This document shows, piece by piece, positions 18,249 through 27,704 of a stretch of 64,000 nucleotides of DNA. The translations under genes were made by a program, and so were the position numbers. Source of the DNA: Flavobacterium sp. 90 (GTDB lineage: Bacteria; Bacteroidota; Bacteroidia; Flavobacteriales; Flavobacteriaceae); the NCBI RefSeq assembly GCF_004339525.1, contig NZ_SMGE01000001.1:124001-188000 (forward strand), in the 5' to 3' direction. A model generated the notes under the pieces. That model did no database searches and was not told the origin of the DNA. It saw only the letters and a list, made by a program, of their open reading frames with translations. The stretch's first letter is position 1. Each line of letters opens with the position of its first letter.

Positions 18249-19778
18249 CTATTCCCACTCAATTGTTGCAGGTGGTTTTGAGCTTATATCGTAAACCACA
18301 CGGTTCACGCCTTTTACTTTATTTATAATGTCATTTGACACTTTCATCAAGAAATCATAAGGTAAATGAACCCAGTCAGCAGTCATACCATCTGTAGATT
18401 CTACAGCTCTAAGCGCTACTACTTTTTCGTAAGTACGCTCATCGCCCATTACACCAACACTATTTACAGGAAGCAAAATTGCTCCGGCTTGCCAAACTTT
18501 GTCGTATAATCCCCAAGACTTTAATCCGTCAATAAAAACAGCGTCAACATCTTGCAAAATCTGAACTTTCTCAGGAGTAATATCTCCTAAAATTCTGATT
18601 GATAAGCCTGGTCCCGGGAAAGGGTGTCTTCCTAATAATTCAGGATCTATTCCTAAAGTAGCTCCAACTCTACGAACTTCGTCTTTAAACAACATTCTAA
18701 GTGGTTCTACAATTTTTAATTTCATATAATCCGGCAATCCACCTACATTATGGTGCGATTTAATTGTTGCCGATGGTCCTTTTACCGAAACTGATTCGAT
18801 TACGTCAGGATAAATTGTTCCTTGCGCCAACCATTTTACGTCTTCGATTAAGTGTGATTCATCATCAAAAACTTCGATAAATACACGACCAATAGTTTTA
18901 CGTTTTGTCTCAGGATCACTGATTCCGGCTAATTCGCCAAGGAAACGATCTCCTGCATCTACTCCTTTTACGTTCAATCCCATTCCTTTGTATTGATCTA
19001 ATACATTTTGGAATTCGTTTTTACGAAGTAAACCGTTATTTACGAAAATACAATATAGGTTTTTACCAATTGCCTGGTGTAATAAAACTGCCGCTACAGT
19101 AGAATCTACTCCACCTGACAATCCTAAAACAACTTTATCATCTCCTAATTTCTCTTTTAATTCTGCCACCATTTCTTCTACGAAAGCATTTGGTGTAAAG
19201 TTTTGAGGAACTTCAGCAATATCAACTAAAAAGTTTTTCAGCATTTTTGATCCATCTGTAGAATGGAAAACTTCCGGGTGATACTGAATTGCATAAGTTG
19301 TTTCGCCTTCAATTTTGTAAGCTGCATATTCTACATCATGCGTGCTTGCTAATTTTACAGCATTTGTTGGAAGCGCTTTGATACTATCGCTATGGCTCAT
19401 CCAAACCTGGCTGTTTTCTGAAACTCCGTTAAAGAAAACTTCGTTCTCCTTAATAAAAGATAAATTAGCTCTACCATATTCTCTGGTGTTCGAAGCTGCT
19501 ACTTCACCTCCACTAAAATGTGCTAAGTATTGTGCTCCGTAACAAACTGCCAACATTGGAAGCTTGCCTCGAATTTGAGATAAATCAGGATGTGGAGCAT
19601 CTTCTGCACGAACAGAAAATGGGCTTCCGCCTAAAATTACGGCTTTATAAGGTGATAAATCACTAGGAAAGTGATTGTAAGGGAAAATTTCGCAGAATAT
19701 ATTTAATTCGCGAACTCTACGCGCAATAAGCTGTGTATATTGCGATCCGAAATCTAAAATAAGTACGTTGTGTTGCAT
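18249..19778 (-). CDS. guaA: GMP synthase (glutamine-hydrolysing)
   Basis: 509 residues from the ATG at 19778; two further codons upstream would need a TTG. The class I amidotransferase half has nucleophile Cys79 ([11 protein letters not shown]) and His167/Glu169 (QYHPEV). The ATP-pyrophosphatase half has the P-loop SGGVDS at 221-226 and a C-terminal dimerisation domain ending in PPATIEWE. It converts XMP to GMP in purine synthesis in the cytoplasm. It heads the leftward set with the LysM genes, an unusual set of followers for a purine gene. No guanine riboswitch is visible in the 200 bp upstream. Confidence 0.98.
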   Translation of the reverse strand: MQHNVLILDFGSQYTQLIARRVRELNIFCEIFPYNHFPSDLSPYKAVILGGSPFSVRAEDAPHPDLSQIRGKLPMLAVCYGAQYLAHFSGGEVAASNTREYGRANLSFIKENEVFFNGVSENSQVWMSHSDSIKALPTNAVKLASTHDVEYAAYKIEGETTYAIQYHPEVFHSTDGSKMLKNFLVDIAEVPQNFTPNAFVEEMVAELKEKLGDDKVVLGLSGGVDSTVAAVLLHQAIGKNLYCIFVNNGLLRKNEFQNVLDQYKGMGLNVKGVDAGDRFLGELAGISDPETKRKTIGRVFIEVFDDESHLIEDVKWLAQGTIYPDVIESVSVKGPSATIKSHHNVGGLPDYMKLKIVEPLRMLFKDEVRRVGATLGIDPELLGRHPFPGPGLSIRILGDITPEKVQILQDVDAVFIDGLKSWGLYDKVWQAGAILLPVNSVGVMGDERTYEKVVALRAVESTDGMTADWVHLPYDFLMKVSNDIINKVKGVNRVVYDISSKPPATIEWE

Positions 19779-19837
19779 GCGCAAAAATACTTTTTATATT
19801 CCAAAATGAAAAATGGATTTTTATTTTTTTTCTATAT

Positions 19838-19927
19838 AGGTTCTAAGTTTCTAAGTTACTAAGCTTCTAAGGTGTTGGATCGTCAAAAAAAACTTAGTTA
19901 CTTAGCATCTTAGAAACTTAGTACCTT
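19838..19927. repeat. Inverted repeat of TTCTAAG/CTTAGAA type
   Basis: TAGGTTCTAAGTTTCTAAG and its imperfect complement ending CTTAGAAACTTAGTACCTT flank a short spacer between guaA and the lipoprotein gene. Related copies occur near 20506-20680, 40290-40328 and 45385-45425. Confidence 0.7.
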
Positions 19928-19978
19928 CAAAAAAATCCAACCTTTAAAAAAATCCGTATTTAGAGAAAAACCCATTTT

Positions 19979-20506
19979 ATGAAATCAAAATCAATTGCCC
20001 TTATTCTTTTTTTAGCTGTATTTTTAAACTCTTGCAGTGCAGTCGACGATTTGTTGACTTTTACTATTTCGAATCAAGCTTCGATACAAATCAAAAGTTC
20101 TTTTCCTGTCAATTTGCCTTCAGAAGTTATTACGCCTGACGTTACCACAAATTCATCTTCCGAATTTTCAAACAACAAAACCAAAGCCAGTTTGGTGAAA
20201 GACGTAAAACTGAAATCGCTTAAACTATCGATCACAAATCCTACCGATAAAACATTTACGTTTTTAAAATCGATTCATTTGTTTATTTCAACTACAGATT
20301 CTGACGAAATAGAATTGGCTTATCAGGATAATATCAACGAAACAACCAATATGATTGATTTGATTTGTACCGATAAAAAACTGGATCAATACATCAAATC
20401 CGATAAATATAAAATCAGAACTCAGGTTACTTTAAAAGAAACACTTACTAAAGATGTTACTGTTAAGGCAGATATGAAGTTTAAAGTGACTGCTGATCCT
20501 TTCTAA
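19979..20506 (+). CDS. Putative lipoprotein, unknown function
   Basis: 175 residues. A short hydrophobic leader ends in LNSCSAV, a lipobox with Cys at about residue 19. The rest is beta-rich with many Thr, Ser and Lys and no motif I recognise; the pattern of alternating strands ending in KVTADPF could be a single beta-sandwich. It is divergent from guaA and followed by a terminator nested in an inverted repeat, so probably monocistronic. Confidence 0.75.
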   Translation: MKSKSIALILFLAVFLNSCSAVDDLLTFTISNQASIQIKSSFPVNLPSEVITPDVTTNSSSEFSNNKTKASLVKDVKLKSLKLSITNPTDKTFTFLKSIHLFISTTDSDEIELAYQDNINETTNMIDLICTDKKLDQYIKSDKYKIRTQVTLKETLTKDVTVKADMKFKVTADPF

Positions 20507-20823
20507 AGGTTCTGAGGTTCTGAGATGCTAAGGTTCTAAGTTTAAAAAAACTAGAATCTTTGATTCTTAAAAACGAAGGTTCAAAGGTAAACAAGATTAA
20601 TAACTTGTTCCTTTGAACCTTTTTTTGCTTTTCCAAAAAGAAAACCTTAGCAACTTAGTACCTCAGAACCTCAGAACCTTCAAAAAAAATTCTTAAATTT
20701 ATAAACCCATACCAAAAACCACTTTTACATCATAACCACGTGTATCTTAAAATGTAATCATTAAGAAAGTAAACCATAACCAATGTTTATACGATCTGAA
20801 TATTAATTTTAAAAATATAATCC
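20506..20823. repeat. Inverted repeat around a terminator, no gene
   Basis: AAGGTTCTGAGGTTCTGAG at 20506 is answered by CTCAGAACCTCAGAACCTT ending at 20680. Inside lies the terminator at 20577-20626. From 20681 to the poxB start the sequence is AT-rich leader with nothing recognisable. Confidence 0.75.
20577..20626 (+). terminator. Intrinsic terminator of the lipoprotein gene
   Basis: AGGTTCAAAGG-TAAACAAG pairs with CTTGTT-CCTTTGAACCT around an eight-base loop, followed by seven T. Confidence 0.8.
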
Positions 20824-22560
20824 ATGAGTAAAATAGTTGCAGAACAATTAGTTGAAATGTTGGTAGAAGCCGGAGTTAAACGTGTTTATGCGGTTACAGG
20901 CGATAGTTTAAATTATTTTAATGATGCGATACGCAGAAACGGAAAAATAAAATGGATTCATGTTCGGCATGAAGAAGTTGGCGCTTATGCTGCTGCTGCC
21001 GAAGCCGAATTAGACGGTTTTGCAGTTTGTGCCGGAAGTTGTGGTCCAGGACACGTGCATTTAATCAATGGTTTGTACGATGCACATCGTTCACATGTTC
21101 CTTTATTAGCAATCGCTTCGACAATTAATACGGGCGAAATGGGAATGGATTATTTTCAGGAAACCAATACTCTTAAACTTTTTGACGATTGCAGTTGTTA
21201 CAATCAGATGATTATGACGGCTGAGCAAGCGCCCCGAATTATACAAACTGCGATTCAACACGCTTTAGGTAAAAAAGGTGTTGCCGTGATTGGTTTACCC
21301 GGCGATGTTTCGGAATTAAAAGCGGTTGAAAGCAATATTTCTACTCAGTTTTTTCATTGTAATCCCGTAATCAGACCTTCAGATATCGAATTGCAAAATT
21401 TAGCAAAAGCTATAAACGAAAGTACCAAAATCACTTTATTCTGCGGAATTGGCGCTGAAAAAGCACACGATCAAGTCGTACAATTATCGCAACATATTAA
21501 AGCTCCAGTGGGATATTCTTTTAGAGGAAAAATGAGTATTCAGCCCAATAATCCTAACGAAATAGGAATGACGGGTTTACTCGGACAGCCTTCGGCTTAT
21601 CATAGTATGCACGAATCGCATTTGGTTTTATTGCTTGGAACTGATTTTCCTTATGATAAATTCATGCCTACAGATAATAAAATCATTCAGATTGACACAA
21701 GTTCTGAACGTTTAGGGCGTCGCGCCAATCTTCATATGGGTTTATGTGGTGATGTAGCCGATACTATTGAAGCTTTACTTCCGCTTCTGGAAGCTAAAAC
21801 TGATGATAGTTTTCTACAAGCGCAACTTAAATCATACTCCAGTGTAAAAGAAAACATGAACACTTATATTAATGATAATGGCGACGAAGACACAATTCAA
21901 CCAGAATATGTCGCGCATATTATTGATAAATTAGCCAATAAAGATGCCATTTTTACGGTCGATACTGGAATGACTTGTGTTTGGGGCGCTCGTTTTATTA
22001 AAGGAACAGGAGAACGAAAAATGCTGGGTTCTTTTAATCACGGATCAATGGCAAATGCAATGCCAATGGCGATTGGAGCAGCGCTCGCTCATCCTGAAAA
22101 ACAAGTTATCGCAATGTGTGGCGATGGCGGTTTGTCTATGCTTTTGGGCGATTTGGCAACCATTCATCAATATAATATTCCTGTCAAAATTATTGTTTTT
22201 AATAATCGTGCTTTGGGAATGGTAAAACTCGAAATGGAAGTTAACGGTTTACCCGATAATGAAACCGATATGGTGAATCCAGACTTTGGTTTGATTGCTC
22301 AGGCAATGGGATTTCAAGGTATAAATGTTCACAAACCTGAAGAAGTTGAAACCGCAATTGAAAATGCATTTCGTCATAATGGTCCCGTTTTACTTAATAT
22401 TTTCACGAATCCAAATGCACTTGCAATGCCACCAACTGTAGAATGGAAACAAGTTATTGGCATGACAAAATCTATGACCCGATTAATGCTTGGCGGCAAA
22501 ATGGAAGAAGTTATAGATACTATTAAATCTAATTACAAACATCTAAAAGAAGGCATTTAA
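20824..22560 (+). CDS. poxB: Thiamine-diphosphate enzyme, pyruvate oxidase / pyruvate:quinone dehydrogenase (PoxB-like)
   Basis: 578 residues. The catalytic glutamate is in VRHEEVGAY at about residue 50, the FAD/central domain includes FCGIGAEKAHDQV, and the ThDP motif runs from MCGDGGLSML (about 431-440) to IIVFNN. Full-length for the POX/AHAS family. The phrase CAGSCGPGHVHLINGLYDAH is typical of pyruvate oxidases and PoxB rather than acetolactate synthases. It would decarboxylate pyruvate to acetate, passing electrons to quinone, or to acetyl phosphate if it uses oxygen and phosphate. Followed 145 bp later by an MFS carrier. Quinone versus oxygen use cannot be told by eye. Confidence 0.9.
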   Translation: MSKIVAEQLVEMLVEAGVKRVYAVTGDSLNYFNDAIRRNGKIKWIHVRHEEVGAYAAAAEAELDGFAVCAGSCGPGHVHLINGLYDAHRSHVPLLAIASTINTGEMGMDYFQETNTLKLFDDCSCYNQMIMTAEQAPRIIQTAIQHALGKKGVAVIGLPGDVSELKAVESNISTQFFHCNPVIRPSDIELQNLAKAINESTKITLFCGIGAEKAHDQVVQLSQHIKAPVGYSFRGKMSIQPNNPNEIGMTGLLGQPSAYHSMHESHLVLLLGTDFPYDKFMPTDNKIIQIDTSSERLGRRANLHMGLCGDVADTIEALLPLLEAKTDDSFLQAQLKSYSSVKENMNTYINDNGDEDTIQPEYVAHIIDKLANKDAIFTVDTGMTCVWGARFIKGTGERKMLGSFNHGSMANAMPMAIGAALAHPEKQVIAMCGDGGLSMLLGDLATIHQYNIPVKIIVFNNRALGMVKLEMEVNGLPDNETDMVNPDFGLIAQAMGFQGINVHKPEEVETAIENAFRHNGPVLLNIFTNPNALAMPPTVEWKQVIGMTKSMTRLMLGGKMEEVIDTIKSNYKHLKEGI

Positions 22561-22562
22561 AC

Positions 22563-22665
22563 ACAAACACGAATTGCACGAATTAGCACGAATTTAAAAG
22601 TTTAATTCATACTTCGTGAAATTATTTCCACAAAGAATTAGTGTCAATTAGTGCAATTCGTGTTT
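22563..22665. repeat. Inverted repeat of the CACGAATT family
   Basis: AACACGAATTGCACGAATT pairs with AATTAGTGCAATTCGTGTTT across about 60 bases between poxB and the MFS gene. Same family as 26967-27132, 27705-27936, 40064-40180 and 61651-61937. Confidence 0.75.
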
Positions 22666-22705
22666 ATATATATTAATGTTTAAGCTTAAATAAATTTTCC
22701 CTTTT

Positions 22706-23950
22706 ATGGATATAAACAGTAATAAATCGTACAGCAAATACTATGTCATTGCGTGGGTATTTGGTTTGGTATTTTATTTTTTGGATTATGTAATACGTTC
22801 TGCTCCGGCGGTAATGTTTCCGGAACTTTCTCAAAATTTTTCGGTTAACGAAATCAGATTAGTAGAGATTGTCGGGACTTATTATTACACCTATTCTACT
22901 TGTAGTTTGATTGCAGGAATCGCTTTGGATCGGTTTGGGGCAAAATATTCTCTTTTTACAGGCGCACTTATTTTAGGAATTGGCTGTTTGTTATTCCTTA
23001 TTTCAAGTCAGTTTAGCGGAGTCACAGGGCGATTATTTCAAGGCGCCGGTTGTGCGTTTGCGTTTCCGGGTTGTGTATATCTTGCCAGTAAAGGATTCTC
23101 GGCAAAATCATTGGCTACAGCAATAGGTTTTACACAATGTTTGGGAATGCTTGGAGGTTCTGCGGGACAATTTGTTGTAGGTCCTTTAATCGAAAAAGGA
23201 ATGAATATTAATACTTTCTGGTTGTCAATTGGAATTTTTACTATTATCGTCGCTTTCGGACTTTGGTTTATAACTCCGGCAAATCAAACGGAACCAAAAA
23301 CAGAAACAAACACCAAAAAACAAAGTCTTCTAAATCCTTATAAAATTGTTTTTAGCAATCCACAATCGTGGCTTTGCGGTATTGTTTCGGGATTATTGTT
23401 TGCACCAACAACTATTTTTGCAATGACATGGGCTGTTGATTTTTTCCAGAAAGATCGTGCTTTTGACTTTCATACTGCAACGATTTCAAGTGCGATGGTC
23501 GCTTTTGGTTGGGTATTTGGCTGTCCGTTATTAGGCTATATCACTGATAAAATAAACAGACGTAAACCTGTTTTGATTTTTGGAGCGCTTTTAATGATTG
23601 CGAGTTTAGTGCAGTTATTGTATTTCCCGGATTTACTTCCCACAAAAATCAGTATGTTTTTATTGGGAGTTGCTTCCGGAGCCGCGATGATTCCGTATTC
23701 GATCATCAAAGAAGCAAATCCTGATAATGTAAAAGGAAGCGCAACCGGAGCAATCAATTTTATAACCTTTGGAGTAACAACGCTTTTAAGTCCGTTGTTT
23801 AGTCGTTTATTTGGGCAAACGCTTCACGATACTACTGATAAAGCGTTACATTTTCAGCAAGCAGGTTTGTTTTGGATTATCGGAATTTCGATCGCTATTG
23901 TGGTAAGTTTAATGCTAAAAGAAACTGGTCAGGGAAAAGTAAGTAATTAG
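22706..23950 (+). CDS. MFS transporter
   Basis: 414 residues with about 12 hydrophobic segments. The motif after the second segment, GIALDRFGAKYSLFTG, is the MFS loop 2-3 signature (G-x-x-x-D-R-x-G). A second-half equivalent GYITDKINRRKPVLI is present. The family group resembles small organic-acid or sugar-phosphate antiporters, but the substrate is unknown. Location after poxB may hint at pyruvate or acetate handling; this is only a guess from position. Confidence 0.9.
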   Translation: MDINSNKSYSKYYVIAWVFGLVFYFLDYVIRSAPAVMFPELSQNFSVNEIRLVEIVGTYYYTYSTCSLIAGIALDRFGAKYSLFTGALILGIGCLLFLISSQFSGVTGRLFQGAGCAFAFPGCVYLASKGFSAKSLATAIGFTQCLGMLGGSAGQFVVGPLIEKGMNINTFWLSIGIFTIIVAFGLWFITPANQTEPKTETNTKKQSLLNPYKIVFSNPQSWLCGIVSGLLFAPTTIFAMTWAVDFFQKDRAFDFHTATISSAMVAFGWVFGCPLLGYITDKINRRKPVLIFGALLMIASLVQLLYFPDLLPTKISMFLLGVASGAAMIPYSIIKEANPDNVKGSATGAINFITFGVTTLLSPLFSRLFGQTLHDTTDKALHFQQAGLFWIIGISIAIVVSLMLKETGQGKVSN

Positions 23951-23968
23951 AAAAAACAATTATTATAA

Positions 23969-24016
23969 CATATAGAAACATAGATTTTGATTACTTAAGA
24001 GTTATGTTTCTATGTG
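23969..24016. repeat. Inverted repeat ATAGAAACATA
   Basis: ATATAGAAACATAG and TATGTTTCTATGTG surround a short spacer just after the MFS stop. No T run, so weak as a terminator. Confidence 0.55.
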
Positions 24017-24114
24017 CTTTTAAATCAAAGCAACCGATTAAAAGGTTTAACAGATTAAAAAAGAAATCTGTTTAATCTGCCAAATCTGCGCGAAAAAAAT
24101 CTTGTAGTATATTA

Positions 24115-24828
24115 TTATTCTTTAGTAACAATAATCGAAGCTTTAAATCCAGCAGCAAGATTGTTCCAATAATCATTGGTAACTAATTGTCCTTTATCAT
24201 CATAAACCTGAATTTCGGCAGTGTTTCCGCCTAAACTACCAATATTCAACGCTTCAAAATCTAATTTATTAAAGCCATTTGAAAGAACTATTTTTACATC
24301 TTTAAAATTAGAATCTAAAAATATCTGATCTCTGATTACCATATCATTGGAATACACTCGTACCAAATCGCCATCGATAGCACCAAAATCACGAAACTTC
24401 ACAATAAAATACTGTGATTTGGTTTTAAATTCACCAAGCGAAATATTTTTCTTAACGAGTTCTCCGCGACCTTCACGCAATCCGGCATCTTTTAGAGCTT
24501 TGTCTAAATCCTTTTCCATTTTTGCAACATAACGATCACCGGGATTTGCAAAATCAGTTTCTGTAGACATTGTAAATTTGCTTTTTTCCTGTCCAACCTG
24601 CAATTGAGATTTTGGTGTAATACTCGTATTATCAAAAACGTTTGGCGTTTTAATACTCGGAATATCACTATTGTCTGCTTGAGGATCCTTTATTTGAGGA
24701 ATAGGCGTTTTCTTAGGTTTTGCACTAAATTTTGGAGCAGCAATAGGTTTGAATTTTGTTCCAAATTCAGTTTGTGCTGATACCGTTACAGCAGTAAAAA
24801 ATAATATGAAAAATAAAATGTGCTTCAT
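24115..24828 (-). CDS. Exported protein of unknown function
   Basis: 237 residues with a signal peptide ending near VSAQTE. A Lys/Pro-rich stretch (KPKKTPIPQIKDP, about 35-75) is followed by a beta-rich domain with the segments FIVKFRDFGAIDGDLV, VYSNDMVIRD and FNKLDFEALNIGSLGGNTAE. It looks like a secreted or periplasmic beta-sandwich preceded by a flexible linker. I do not recognise a family. It stands alone, with repeats on one side and a terminator for the next gene on the other. Confidence 0.75.
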   Translation of the reverse strand: MKHILFFILFFTAVTVSAQTEFGTKFKPIAAPKFSAKPKKTPIPQIKDPQADNSDIPSIKTPNVFDNTSITPKSQLQVGQEKSKFTMSTETDFANPGDRYVAKMEKDLDKALKDAGLREGRGELVKKNISLGEFKTKSQYFIVKFRDFGAIDGDLVRVYSNDMVIRDQIFLDSNFKDVKIVLSNGFNKLDFEALNIGSLGGNTAEIQVYDDKGQLVTNDYWNNLAAGFKASIIVTKE

Positions 24829-24988
24829 TGAAAAAGTGTTATCGAATCGGCTTTTATAGTTTTTATAAAATCTAAGTATAGCATCACAAAAATAGCATAA
24901 TTTAATTAGGGGCTACAACTTTAAGAGTATTATAACAATATATTAGGCTAATTTTTGGAATCAAAAAACCTGCCAAAAATACAAATGC

Positions 24989-25023
24989 AAAAAAAATCCG
25001 ATCAGCTTTTACACCAATCGGAC
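24989..25023 (-). terminator. Intrinsic terminator of the 25059-25481 gene
   Basis: On the minus strand TCCGAT pairs with ATCGGA and is followed by eight T. Confidence 0.65.
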
Positions 25024-25058
25024 TCTCCGACATTGCCTTAATTTATAGTAGGGATTTG

Positions 25059-25481
25059 TTATTTATCTTCTGTGATTACAGCTGTTAAAGTTGTAGGATC
25101 TAATGTTTTACCAACAGTATAACTAAGGTGTACACTCTCTGTATAAGTTACTCCTGCCTCAACATGTTCTACATATGTACTTCTTTGAAAAATTTCGCCA
25201 TCAGTCGTTTTAGCCGTAAACTTCACCGTAAAATTTCCTTGCTCATATTTTAAATAAGATGTTTTAGAAATATTTTTTATATTAAAATCAATTACAAGAT
25301 AATCACCGTATAATCTCTTAGCAGTATATGTTAAAGCAAAATCCTCCACATTAAAAGTATCTCCATTCGAAGGCACATAATTATCATCATCGTTACTAGA
25401 ACTGCAACTTGTCATTAAAATTGACATCGTAAATAAAAGAACAAAACTAATTGTTGATTTTAAAAAAGATAGTTTTCTCAT
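25059..25481 (-). CDS. Putative lipoprotein with DUF4352-like beta domain
   Basis: 140 residues. The leader ends in LMTSCSSSNDDD, a lipobox followed by an acidic stretch common in Bacteroidota surface lipoproteins. The remainder (LVIDFNIKNISKTSYL, FTVKFTAKTTDGEIF) has the strand pattern of DUF4352-type immunoglobulin-like domains. Function unknown. Two 16-bp palindromes lie 57-106 bp upstream of its start. Confidence 0.75.
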   Translation of the reverse strand: MRKLSFLKSTISFVLLFTMSILMTSCSSSNDDDNYVPSNGDTFNVEDFALTYTAKRLYGDYLVIDFNIKNISKTSYLKYEQGNFTVKFTAKTTDGEIFQRSTYVEHVEAGVTYTESVHLSYTVGKTLDPTTLTAVITEDK

Positions 25482-25537
25482 AATTATAAAATATTATTCT
25501 GGTTGTCTCTTTATCGTTTTTTAATTGCCTTAAAAAA

Positions 25538-25587
25538 ATAGACAATAGTCTATATTAATTACACTGCAATGATAGACTATATTCTAT
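25538..25587. promoter_or_regulatory. Pair of ATAGAC-N4-GTCTAT palindromes
   Basis: ATAGACAATAGTCTAT at 25538-25553 is a perfect 6-4-6 palindrome. ATAGACTATATTCTAT at 25572-25587 matches with one mismatch. Their starts are 34 bp apart, about three helical turns, in the divergent gap between a lipoprotein and cbpA. They look like paired operator sites. Confidence 0.5.
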
Positions 25588-25736
25588 ATTTTAAAAAATA
25601 TATTTGTAAGAATTATATTAAAAAACAATAATTAACTTTATATCTCGTGAAACTTATTTAAAACATATAAAATTTTGATAATTACCAACTTATTCCTAAC
25701 TTCAAGACTTTATTTTCTTACATTAAATTTTATAAA

Positions 25737-26660
25737 ATGGATTATATCAACTATTATAAAGTACTGGAAATCTCAAAATCAGCGACTGAAGCCGAAATCA
25801 AGAAGGCTTATCGAAAAATGGCTCGTAAATATCATCCGGATTTAAACCCGAATGATAAGGAGGCTGAGAAAAAATTTAAAGAAATAAACGAGGCTAATGA
25901 GGTTTTGAGCAATCCCGAAAATCGTAAAAAATATGATAAGTACGGAAAGGACTGGAAACATGCTGATGAATTTGAAAAAGCGGGTTACGATCCTAATCAG
26001 CAACAATATTCGAGACAACAACAAGGCGGAAATCAAAGTTATACTGATTTTGGAGGCGGAGATTTCTCAGGAAGTGATTTTTCTGATTTCTTCAATTCTA
26101 TGTATGGTTCTGCGGGAAGAAGTTCCAGAAGTCAGGCAAAATACCGAGGACAGGATTTTAATGCGGAGCTGCAATTAGATTTGGCATCAGCTTATTCCAC
26201 TCACAAACAAAACTTAACTGTAAACGGCAAAAATATCCGAATTACAATTCCTGCCGGAGTTGAAAACGGACAAATAATAAAGATTCCAAATCATGGCGCG
26301 CCCGGAGCAAATGGCGGTCCAAATGGTGATTTGTATATTACTTTTTTGATTGATAATAACTCAGATTTTAAACGTGAAGGCAATAATTTGTATGCCGATG
26401 TTGATCTGGATTTATATACCGCTATTTTGGGTGGAGAAATTTTCGTGAATACTTTTGATGGAAAGGTAAAAATAAAAGTTCCTGCCGAAACACAACCGGG
26501 AACTAAAGTAAAATTGAAAGGAAAAGGTTTTCCAATCTATAAAAAAGAGAATCAGTTTGGGGATTTATACATTACGTATACTTTAAAACTTCCGACCAAA
26601 TTGTCCCAAAAAGAAAAAGAATTATTCGAAGAATTAGCTAAATTAAGAAATCATGAATAG
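25737..26660 (+). CDS. cbpA: DnaJ-class chaperone (CbpA-like)
   Basis: 307 residues. An N-terminal J domain with HPD at 33-35 is followed by a Gly/Gln/Ser-rich linker (about 85-135) and the two beta domains of the DnaJ C-terminus (RITIPAGVENGQIIKIPNHG, GDLYITF). There is no zinc-finger domain, so it is a class II J protein like CbpA. It would stimulate DnaK ATPase. The downstream gene overlaps it by 8 bp and encodes a CbpM-like modulator, which strongly supports the name. Confidence 0.93.
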   Translation: MDYINYYKVLEISKSATEAEIKKAYRKMARKYHPDLNPNDKEAEKKFKEINEANEVLSNPENRKKYDKYGKDWKHADEFEKAGYDPNQQQYSRQQQGGNQSYTDFGGGDFSGSDFSDFFNSMYGSAGRSSRSQAKYRGQDFNAELQLDLASAYSTHKQNLTVNGKNIRITIPAGVENGQIIKIPNHGAPGANGGPNGDLYITFLIDNNSDFKREGNNLYADVDLDLYTAILGGEIFVNTFDGKVKIKVPAETQPGTKVKLKGKGFPIYKKENQFGDLYITYTLKLPTKLSQKEKELFEELAKLRNHE

Positions 26661-26961
26661 TAAAAACTTAATTCAAATAAAACAGTTTTGCGTCTATCAC
26701 GAAATTGAAAATACCTTTATAACAGAATTGCATAATTATGGTTTGGTACAAATTATTGTTCTTGAAGAAGATGAATATTTGCAACCGGAACAATTGCCTG
26801 CGGTCGAGAAGATGATTCGTCTTCATTATGATCTTAAAATCAACATTGAAGGTATTGATGTGATTGCTAATTTATTGGACAAAATCGAAACTTTGCAACA
26901 AAATCTTACGACAACACAAAATAAACTTCGTCTTTATGAACAACATCAAATTGAGGAATAA
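26653..26961 (+). CDS. cbpM: Chaperone modulator CbpM-like protein
   Basis: 102 residues, MerR-like helix-turn-helix form followed by a C-terminal helix (DKIETLQQNLTTTQNKL). The start overlaps cbpA by 8 bp, so translation is coupled. CbpM binds the J domain of CbpA and inhibits it. The sequence FCVYHEIENTFITELHNYGL matches the usual N-terminus of this family in Bacteroidota. Confidence 0.85.
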   Translation: MNSKNLIQIKQFCVYHEIENTFITELHNYGLVQIIVLEEDEYLQPEQLPAVEKMIRLHYDLKINIEGIDVIANLLDKIETLQQNLTTTQNKLRLYEQHQIEE

Positions 26962-26966
26962 AGATG

Positions 26967-27132
26967 TTTTTGCCACAGATTAAATGGATTAAAATGATTT
27001 ATACTTTAAGTTTTTTTTTGCCACGAATTATGCAAATTAACTCGAATCAAATTAGTGGAAATTGGTGCAATTCGTGGCAAAAATTTCACAAAACCAAATA
27101 ATCTTTAAAATCATTTTAATCTGTGGCAAAAA
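26967..27132. repeat. Nested inverted repeat, no gene in gap 26962-27303
   Basis: Outer arms TTTTTGCCACAGATTAAATG and a complement ending ATCTGTGGCAAAAA enclose a second pair, TTTTTGCCACGAATTATGC at 27015 and GCAATTCGTGGCAAAAA ending 27083. The rest of the 342-bp gap is AT-rich leader for the RidA-like gene with nothing else visible. Confidence 0.85.
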
Positions 27133-27303
27133 AACAAAATCATCTTTACTACTACTTAAAATATCACAAAAAATAATGTTTTGCGAAATGATTTCAATCT
27201 AATTCGGTTCTTTTTGAGTTGTATATTTTATAAATTGCAGCCTAATTAACGAACCGGAATTTGTTTTTAAAAATGCTAAAACAAATTCAAAAAAACATAC
27301 AAA

Positions 27304-27687
27304 ATGAAAAGAGAAAACATCTTAACAGGATCACCATGGGAAGACAAAATGGGATATTGTCGTGCAGTAAGAATTGGCAATATCATTGAAGTTTCAGGAA
27401 CTGTGGCTATTGTTGATGGTGACAAAGTAAAAGCTGATGATGCTTATGCTCAAACCTATAACATCCTGGAACGTGTTGAAAAAGTTCTGGAAGATTTGAA
27501 TGTTGGCATGAAAGACGTCATAAGAACGAGAATCTTTACTACCAATATTATTACTTTTGAAGATGTTGCAAGAGCGCATTCAGCGTTTTTTAAAGATGTA
27601 AAACCTACAACCGGATTTTATGAAATCAGTAAATTGGTTGCTCCTGAATATTTAGTTGAAATTGAATTTACTGCTGTTGTGCAGTAA
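27304..27687 (+). CDS. RidA-like protein lacking the usual catalytic arginine
   Basis: 127 residues, the normal size for the trimeric RidA/YjgF family, with the landmarks IIEVSGTVAI, NILERVEKVLED and VEIEFTAVV. In active RidA enzymes an arginine at the position equivalent to E. coli Arg105 (motif ARS-C-V-E) binds the imine substrate. Here the aligned segment is PTTGFYEIS, with threonine instead. This suggests one of the Rid subfamilies without imine deaminase activity, though another activity cannot be excluded. Stands between large repeats and is probably monocistronic. Confidence 0.88.
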   Translation: MKRENILTGSPWEDKMGYCRAVRIGNIIEVSGTVAIVDGDKVKADDAYAQTYNILERVEKVLEDLNVGMKDVIRTRIFTTNIITFEDVARAHSAFFKDVKPTTGFYEISKLVAPEYLVEIEFTAVVQ

Positions 27688-27704
27688 TTTTTTTTGCTGG
27701 GAAT

